Part shown: positions 7,791 to 11,325 of the stretch, in pieces
How the letters are laid out: every line of letters begins with the position of its first letter
Numbering within the stretch: position 1 is the stretch's first letter
Origin: Marinoscillum sp964351885
Lineage (GTDB): Bacteria; Bacteroidota; Bacteroidia; Cytophagales; Cyclobacteriaceae
Reading direction: 5' to 3'
Length of the DNA stretch: 11,325 nt
NCBI GenBank assembly: GCA_964351885.1
Contig: CAYGPP010000136.1
Location: forward strand, 1-11,325
Position numbers and translations under genes: made by a program
Notes under the pieces: model-generated
Databases searched by the model: none
Told to the model about the DNA's origin: nothing
Seen by the model: the letters and a program-made list of their open reading frames with translations, nothing else

Positions 7791-8123
7791 TCAACTCATT
7801 TCATTCTTCAAATGAGTTACGAACTTATCGCAAAGGGTATTTAGTTCGGAAGACATATACTCATCTCCTGTACTATTCAATACGGACTGAGCCAATCCCC
7901 CAAGACAATCAATATAAAATCTCTTCATGTCCTCTACGGGCATGTCTTTTGTCCATAAATCAATCCTCATGGTGTTTTTTAGTTTTTCATCCCACAATGA
8001 AAGGCTTATAGATTTAGTCTCCGAGCTACCTGGCTGATCCTTCTCATCTGCATCCCACGTAATACGCTCAGGCATGTTCTGATCGTCCAATTCTACGTTT
8101 ATCCTTATTTCTGACTTTTTCAT
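7791..8123 (-). CDS. gldC: Gliding motility protein GldC
   Basis: A 110-aa protein without signal peptide or membrane segment, matching the GldC family in length and pattern. It has an N-terminal KKSEIRINVELDDQNMPERI block, WDADEKD at residues 23-29, then LWDEKLKNTMRIDLWTKDMPVEDM (43-66) and a helical C-terminal half ending in a THLKNEMS tail. In Flavobacterium johnsoniae GldC is a cytoplasmic accessory protein needed for efficient gliding, but not part of the core GldK/L/M/N secretion motor. There it sits next to gldB; no gldB is present here. The gene has a promoter-like element upstream and a terminator downstream, so it may be transcribed on its own. Read-through from the truB-ribF-M48 operon 131 nt upstream cannot be excluded, since no U-rich terminator is seen in that gap. 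Confidence 0.92.
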   Translation of the reverse strand: MKKSEIRINVELDDQNMPERITWDADEKDQPGSSETKSISLSLWDEKLKNTMRIDLWTKDMPVEDMKRFYIDCLGGLAQSVLNSTGDEYMSSELNTLCDKFVTHLKNEMS

Positions 8124-8129
8124 TTATTT

Positions 8130-8160
8130 TAAATGTATTTCAATGGTTAATAATTCTCAA
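8130..8160 (-). promoter_or_regulatory. Candidate promoter of gldC
   Basis: Read on the minus strand, TTG (8160-8158) is followed by 20 nt and TACATTTA (8137-8130). This fits the Bacteroidota TTG / TAnnTTTG pattern except for the last base. Only 6 nt separate it from the gldC ATG, so the transcript would have almost no leader. The spacing is the same as in the DUF1800 candidate. Confidence 0.4.
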
Positions 8161-8174
8161 TACCGATGGTAACT

Positions 8175-8220
8175 AGTCATCAGTCTCACAATTACTTCAT
8201 GAACAACACTCATGATGACT
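8175..8220. repeat. Inverted repeat AGTCATCA / TGATGACT in the M48-gldC gap
   Basis: AGTCATCA at 8175-8182 is the exact reverse complement of TGATGACT at 8213-8220, with 30 nt between. Inside it, TCATGA occurs at 8197-8202 and 8210-8215 and could form a competing 6-bp hairpin with a 7-nt loop. There is no following T run in either direction, so it is not a standard intrinsic terminator. It could be a 3'-end-protecting structure of the operon mRNA, or chance. Confidence 0.35.
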
Positions 8221-8254
8221 GAATTTGAAATCGAAAGATGGTGCCGTTTAAATT

Positions 8255-9109
8255 TCAGAACAATGCCTTGAACTGTGCATACGTTAATCCAGTGATTTGA
8301 ACATTTGAGTTCATGGTAGAGCAACCTCTACAGGTTGCGCGCGCATCAATATCTTCTACTCGATTAGCAGGGTTCGGGTGTGTACTTAGAAACTCCGGAA
8401 CCCCAGAACCTCCCTCTGCATCGAGTTTTCTAAAAAACTCAGCTGCTCCGTTACAAGCAAAGGATGTCTCATCTAGGTACTCAACAGAAGCGGCATCAGC
8501 TTCTGATTCGTCATCTCTACTAAAGGATAATGAAGCTGCATTAGCTGCAAAGCCAACCGCTATGTCTTTGACTGCAGAGGACTCTCCTCCTAAGATCAAA
8601 CTTGCAAAAAACTCCACACCACGATTTTTTCTCAATTGATTCGCAGAGTGCCGTCGGTCTGCATGCGCAATTTCATGCCCCATTACTCCGGCTAAATCAT
8701 CAGCGTTATCCAAGTATTTGATTAATCCGGTATACACATAAATATAACCTCCCGGAGTTGCAAATGCATTCAATACATCTTGATCGATAATCTTCAACTC
8801 CCAAAGAAACTCTGTCTTGTATTGTACATCCTCAGAACTCAAAATATCTTTAGTCATCCTATTTAAATAAGCATAAGCGGATTCATTTCCTAAAGTTGGT
8901 AGTATATCGGAGGCAAATAAACTATCTATTTGATGTGCTACCTGCGCTCCTAACGCTACGTCATTGCTCACTGGAAAAGCTAAATCGGATATTAGCCCAC
9001 CTACCTTTCCTAAATCTTCACATGGGCCGTCATCATCACTACTGCAAGACCAAAGACCAATTAAGGCAGTTGTTAGTACCACCAAGCTTATATTTCTCAT
9101 CATTTTCAT
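8255..9109 (-). CDS. M48 family metallopeptidase lipoprotein, copy A (surface-type sorting signal)
   Basis: A zinc metalloprotease lipoprotein of 284 aa (from ATG 9109). The signal ends in GLWS before Cys22, followed by SSDDDG, which resembles the Bacteroidota lipoprotein export signal, so it is probably displayed on the cell surface. The M48 core has HEIAH at 145-149 (zinc ligands H145, H149; catalytic E146), ESEAD at 201-205 (third ligand E201) and STHP around H244, as in BepA/LoiP-type envelope proteases. There are no TPR repeats. Cys219 and Cys263 are shared with copy B; Cys30 and Cys260 are extra, so a second disulfide is possible. The frame extends to a TTG at 9115. ATGs at 9109, 9103 and 9100 are all possible; the last gives a 19-residue leader up to and including the Cys, exactly as in copy B. 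It follows copy B by about 10 nt and is its tandem paralogue. Confidence 0.92.
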   Translation of the reverse strand: MKMMRNISLVVLTTALIGLWSCSSDDDGPCEDLGKVGGLISDLAFPVSNDVALGAQVAHQIDSLFASDILPTLGNESAYAYLNRMTKDILSSEDVQYKTEFLWELKIIDQDVLNAFATPGGYIYVYTGLIKYLDNADDLAGVMGHEIAHADRRHSANQLRKNRGVEFFASLILGGESSAVKDIAVGFAANAASLSFSRDDESEADAASVEYLDETSFACNGAAEFFRKLDAEGGSGVPEFLSTHPNPANRVEDIDARATCRGCSTMNSNVQITGLTYAQFKALF

Positions 9110-9119
9110 TTCCAATTAT

Positions 9120-9935
9120 TCAAGGAAGACTCGCAATAAATTGCGCGTAAGTCATTCCAGTTTCGTTTATTAATCCAGTACTACAGTTCTCTTGATTGGC
9201 CTGCTCGTTGATATCTCTTACTCTATTCTTAGGACTTGGGTGAGTACTCAAAAACTCTGGCGTTCCGCCAGATTGACCTTCATTAAGTAATTTTTGAAAA
9301 AAAGACGCAGCTCCATTACATGCATATTTGGTATCGGCTAAGTATTTAACAGAGTATTCATCAGCCTCATTTTCAGCACCTCTACTGAATTTCAATACTG
9401 CTCCTTGCCCAGCTATCTGTGCTGCCATTTGAGCTATCTGTCCTGGTTCATTGCCTAAAGCAATGCTTAACATTATCTGCAATCCATATTGCTTTTCAAG
9501 CTGCTTAATAGAATGTCTCCTATCAGCATGGGCTATTTCATGACCCATCACTCCTGCCAAATCATCAGCCTTATCCAAATACTTTATCAAACCTGTGTAG
9601 ACATATATGTACCCGCCTGGAGTTGCAAATGCATTTAGCACGTCATCATTTTTGATGATCTTTAATTCCCAAGCAAAATCATCACGATAAGCCATATCAT
9701 TACTCAAGAGAATTTGATCACGCATTGCGTTCAAATATTTATAAGAATCTGAATACTGTGATTCAGAGAGCAGAGGATACTCCACACTATTACCATTGAT
9801 CTCATCGCTTACTTGCTTGCCTAATTTCTGATCATCCGCTGGTGAAAATAACAATGAAGTTACTCTACCTCCCGCTGCACAAGCAGTAAGTGTAATGCAA
9901 AAAATCAATAGAGTTAGTCCGTTTAAAATTCTCAT
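9120..9935 (-). CDS. M48 family metallopeptidase lipoprotein, copy B (periplasm-facing type)
   Basis: A 271-aa zinc metalloprotease lipoprotein. The signal MRILNGLTLLIFCITLTA precedes Cys19, a good lipobox (LTAC). The next residues are AAGGRV, with no acidic export signal, so it probably stays on a periplasm-facing leaflet, unlike copy A. The core has HEIAH at 132-136 (H132, E133, H136), ENEAD at 188-192 (E188) and STHP at H232. Cys206 and Cys251 match Cys219 and Cys263 of copy A. The C-terminal TGMTYAQF motif is also shared (TGLTYAQF in A). Relatives such as LoiP and BepA take part in outer-membrane protein quality control; a similar role is inferred. Its ATG overlaps the ribF stop by 4 nt (ATGA), so translation is likely coupled. 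The link with flavin synthesis is probably operon convenience. Confidence 0.93.
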   Translation of the reverse strand: MRILNGLTLLIFCITLTACAAGGRVTSLLFSPADDQKLGKQVSDEINGNSVEYPLLSESQYSDSYKYLNAMRDQILLSNDMAYRDDFAWELKIIKNDDVLNAFATPGGYIYVYTGLIKYLDKADDLAGVMGHEIAHADRRHSIKQLEKQYGLQIMLSIALGNEPGQIAQMAAQIAGQGAVLKFSRGAENEADEYSVKYLADTKYACNGAASFFQKLLNEGQSGGTPEFLSTHPSPKNRVRDINEQANQENCSTGLINETGMTYAQFIASLP

Positions 9936-10867
9936 ACTTCGTTATTTAATATTTCCAATGCTTGTTTCTTATCTTCTCTGAGATTATTCTTCAGCGCTTC
10001 AATATTATCAAAGCGTTGTTCTCCTCTGAGTCTTTCTACAAAAAGAATGGTGATCCGTTCGTTATAAATAGTCTTTTCAAAATTAAAGATATTTACTTCA
10101 ATCCGACGCTCTTGACCCGACACTGTTGGCCGCCAACCTATATTTAACATTCCTTGGTACCTATGATTTTCATAAATCACGTAAACGGCGTATGCTCCAT
10201 CGATTGGAATCAACTTGTATGCTTCCGGAACATCGATATTGGCAGTAGGAAATCCAATACTTCGACCAATTCGGTCTCCATCTTTCACAAAACCAGAAAG
10301 ACTATAATATCTTCCTAGAAAATCGTTCGCAACCGTAATTGAGCCGTCCAGTAATGATCTTCTAATGGAAGTAGAACTCACTGCCACATCTTCTATATCC
10401 TTTCTAGATATCTCAGATACCTTAAATCCGAATTCCGAAGAATGATTTGTTAGATATTCAAAGCCTCCTTCACGATTTTTACCAAAGTGATGATCATAAC
10501 CAATGACCAATTCCTTAGTATTTAACCCATTAATCAAAATATTTTTAATGAAATCCATTGAAGACCATTCCGAAAACTCCTTAGTGAAAGGAATCTTTAC
10601 TAAGCAATCAATCCCACTTTCCTCCAATCTTTCCAATTTCTCTTCAAAAGTAGTTAGCAGTTTGAGCTCATTGGTATTACTACTCAACACAAATCTTGGA
10701 TGAGGCCAGAAAGTTAAAACAACGCTTTGATACTTCTTCTGTTTAGCCTTAGAAACAACCTTCTTGAGAATCTTCTGATGCCCAACATGTACCCCATCAA
10801 AAGTGCCACTGGTTACAACAGATCCCTTAGAAGTATCCAATCGTGATAAATCATCAATCAGCTTCAT
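9932..10867 (-). CDS. ribF: Bifunctional riboflavin kinase / FAD synthetase
   Basis: A 311-aa cytoplasmic enzyme that phosphorylates riboflavin to FMN and adenylylates FMN to FAD. The N-terminal FAD-synthetase (nucleotidyltransferase) module has GTFDGVHVGHQ at 21-31, LTFWPHPRFVL at 51-61, GYDHHFGKNREGG at 123-135 and SSTSIRR at 164-170. The C-terminal riboflavin-kinase module has GRYYSLSGFV at 185-194, GDRIGRSIGFPTANI at 197-211 (the PTAN motif binds Mg-ATP), LNIGWRPTV at 241-249 and EVNIFNFEKTIY at 257-268, where E257 is the expected catalytic base. All key motifs are intact and the length is typical. The ATG at 10867 lies inside the truB 3' end (14-nt overlap), and the gene ends 4 nt into copy B, showing a coupled operon. 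truB-ribF adjacency is common in bacteria. Confidence 0.96.
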   Translation of the reverse strand: MKLIDDLSRLDTSKGSVVTSGTFDGVHVGHQKILKKVVSKAKQKKYQSVVLTFWPHPRFVLSSNTNELKLLTTFEEKLERLEESGIDCLVKIPFTKEFSEWSSMDFIKNILINGLNTKELVIGYDHHFGKNREGGFEYLTNHSSEFGFKVSEISRKDIEDVAVSSTSIRRSLLDGSITVANDFLGRYYSLSGFVKDGDRIGRSIGFPTANIDVPEAYKLIPIDGAYAVYVIYENHRYQGMLNIGWRPTVSGQERRIEVNIFNFEKTIYNERITILFVERLRGEQRFDNIEALKNNLREDKKQALEILNNEV

Positions 10868-11325
10868 CCTGATTGATTTTATTGATAAATAGTATTAAAT
10901 CATGAGCATCATCTACTTGATGATCCCCAATTCTAGTTCTCCGCAATCCCTTTAAATAACCACCAACTCCCAAAATTTCACCTAGATCACGAGCGATACT
11001 TCGGATGTATGTCCCTTTGGTACAGTCAATCTCAAAATGAATTTCATCGTTGATAAAGTCTTTGATCAAAAACTTCTTGATCTCGACCTGACGTGGCTCA
11101 ATTTTGACTTCAATATTATTTCGAGCCAATTTGTAAGCTCGCTTACCTCCTACCTTAACTGCTGAATGTGCAGGAGGAATTTGAGCTATCTGACCAGTCA
11201 ATTGTCTACTCGCCTTAAGAATTTCATCTTCAGTTATGTGGTCAATTGATAATTCATTTTCAAAAGCTGTCTCTAGATCAAAGGAAGGGGTAGTTTTTCC
11301 TATTCCAATAACGCCTGTGTAAGTC
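10854..11325 (-). CDS. truB: tRNA pseudouridine(55) synthase TruB (partial, N-terminus off window)
   Basis: The frame is open from the right edge to the stop at 10854, giving the last 156 residues of the enzyme that makes pseudouridine 55 in the T-loop of tRNAs. Visible family blocks are YTGVIGIGKTTPSFDLE near the edge (11321-11271), the RQLTGQIAQIPPAHSAVKV stretch (about 11207-11151) followed by GKRAYKLAR, then CTKGTYIRSIARDLG and LKGLRRTRIGDH. The catalytic Asp region lies upstream and is not in the window. The TTG at 11201 is not the start, because conserved TruB sequence continues upstream of it. It is the first visible gene of the truB-ribF-M48-M48 operon and overlaps ribF by 14 nt. Confidence 0.95.
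   Translation of the reverse strand, partial: TYTGVIGIGKTTPSFDLETAFENELSIDHITEDEILKASRQLTGQIAQIPPAHSAVKVGGKRAYKLARNNIEVKIEPRQVEIKKFLIKDFINDEIHFEIDCTKGTYIRSIARDLGEILGVGGYLKGLRRTRIGDHQVDDAHDLILFINKINQDEAD

Noticed and set aside
8313..8639. 108-aa plus-strand open frame opposite M48 copy A
   Set aside because: It is fully antisense to a conserved peptidase gene, and its composition is that of the complementary strand of coding DNA. No domain or start context supports it.
8896..9173. Two overlapping plus-strand frames (84 and 69 aa) across the M48 A/B junction
   Set aside because: They are antisense to both peptidase leaders, overlap each other in different frames, and show no protein features.
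11199..11201. TTG at 11201 as the start of a short TruB
   Set aside because: Conserved TruB sequence continues in the same frame to the window edge, so the gene is truncated by the window, not by a real start.
1..11325. CRISPR arrays, tRNA/rRNA genes, insertion sequences, phage or toxin-antitoxin genes
   Set aside because: No spaced repeats, RNA-gene signatures, transposase motifs or terminal inverted repeats were seen on either strand.

Overview
This is an AT-rich chromosomal segment from a member of the Bacteroidota, most likely a Cytophagales-type gliding marine or soil bacterium. The evidence is a gldC gliding gene, a DUF1800/DUF1501 pair, a TonB-dependent receptor with an N-terminal carboxypeptidase-regulatory-like domain, lipoproteins with acidic residues right after the lipid-anchored Cys, promoter-like TTG-N20-TAnnTTTA boxes, and no Shine-Dalgarno sequences before the starts. 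The genus cannot be fixed from the window. There are no RNA genes, insertion sequences, CRISPR arrays or phage genes, and no gene-free stretch over about 205 bp.

Layout, left to right. (1) 1-2389, minus strand: a two-gene unit of DUF1800 followed by DUF1501, which has a twin-arginine leader and runs off the left edge. (2) 2594-3655, plus strand: a surface-type lipoprotein with two fasciclin (FAS1) domains, ending in a strong intrinsic terminator. It is the only plus-strand gene. (3) 3755-4603, minus: a voltage-gated-type K+ channel with a C-terminal zinc ribbon. (4) 4688-7630, minus: a TonB-dependent outer-membrane receptor with its own terminator and a pair of identical palindromes upstream. 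(5) 7791-8123, minus: gldC, with its own terminator and a plausible promoter. (6) 8255-11325, minus: a tightly packed operon, truB (partial) - ribF - M48 lipoprotein peptidase B - M48 lipoprotein peptidase A, with overlaps of 14 and 4 nt and then a gap of about 10 nt.

Functionally the window mixes housekeeping genes (tRNA pseudouridylation, FMN/FAD synthesis) with cell-envelope genes: receptor, channel, adhesion-type lipoprotein, envelope proteases and gliding. No clear new multigene system is visible. The most interesting points are the tandem M48 peptidases, which have a nearly identical catalytic core but different lipoprotein sorting signals; the twin TATCAATATTGA repeats before the receptor; promoter-like boxes almost touching the start codons of gldC and DUF1800 (possible leaderless mRNAs); and the functionally uncharacterised DUF1800/DUF1501 pair, in which a family-motif His looks replaced.
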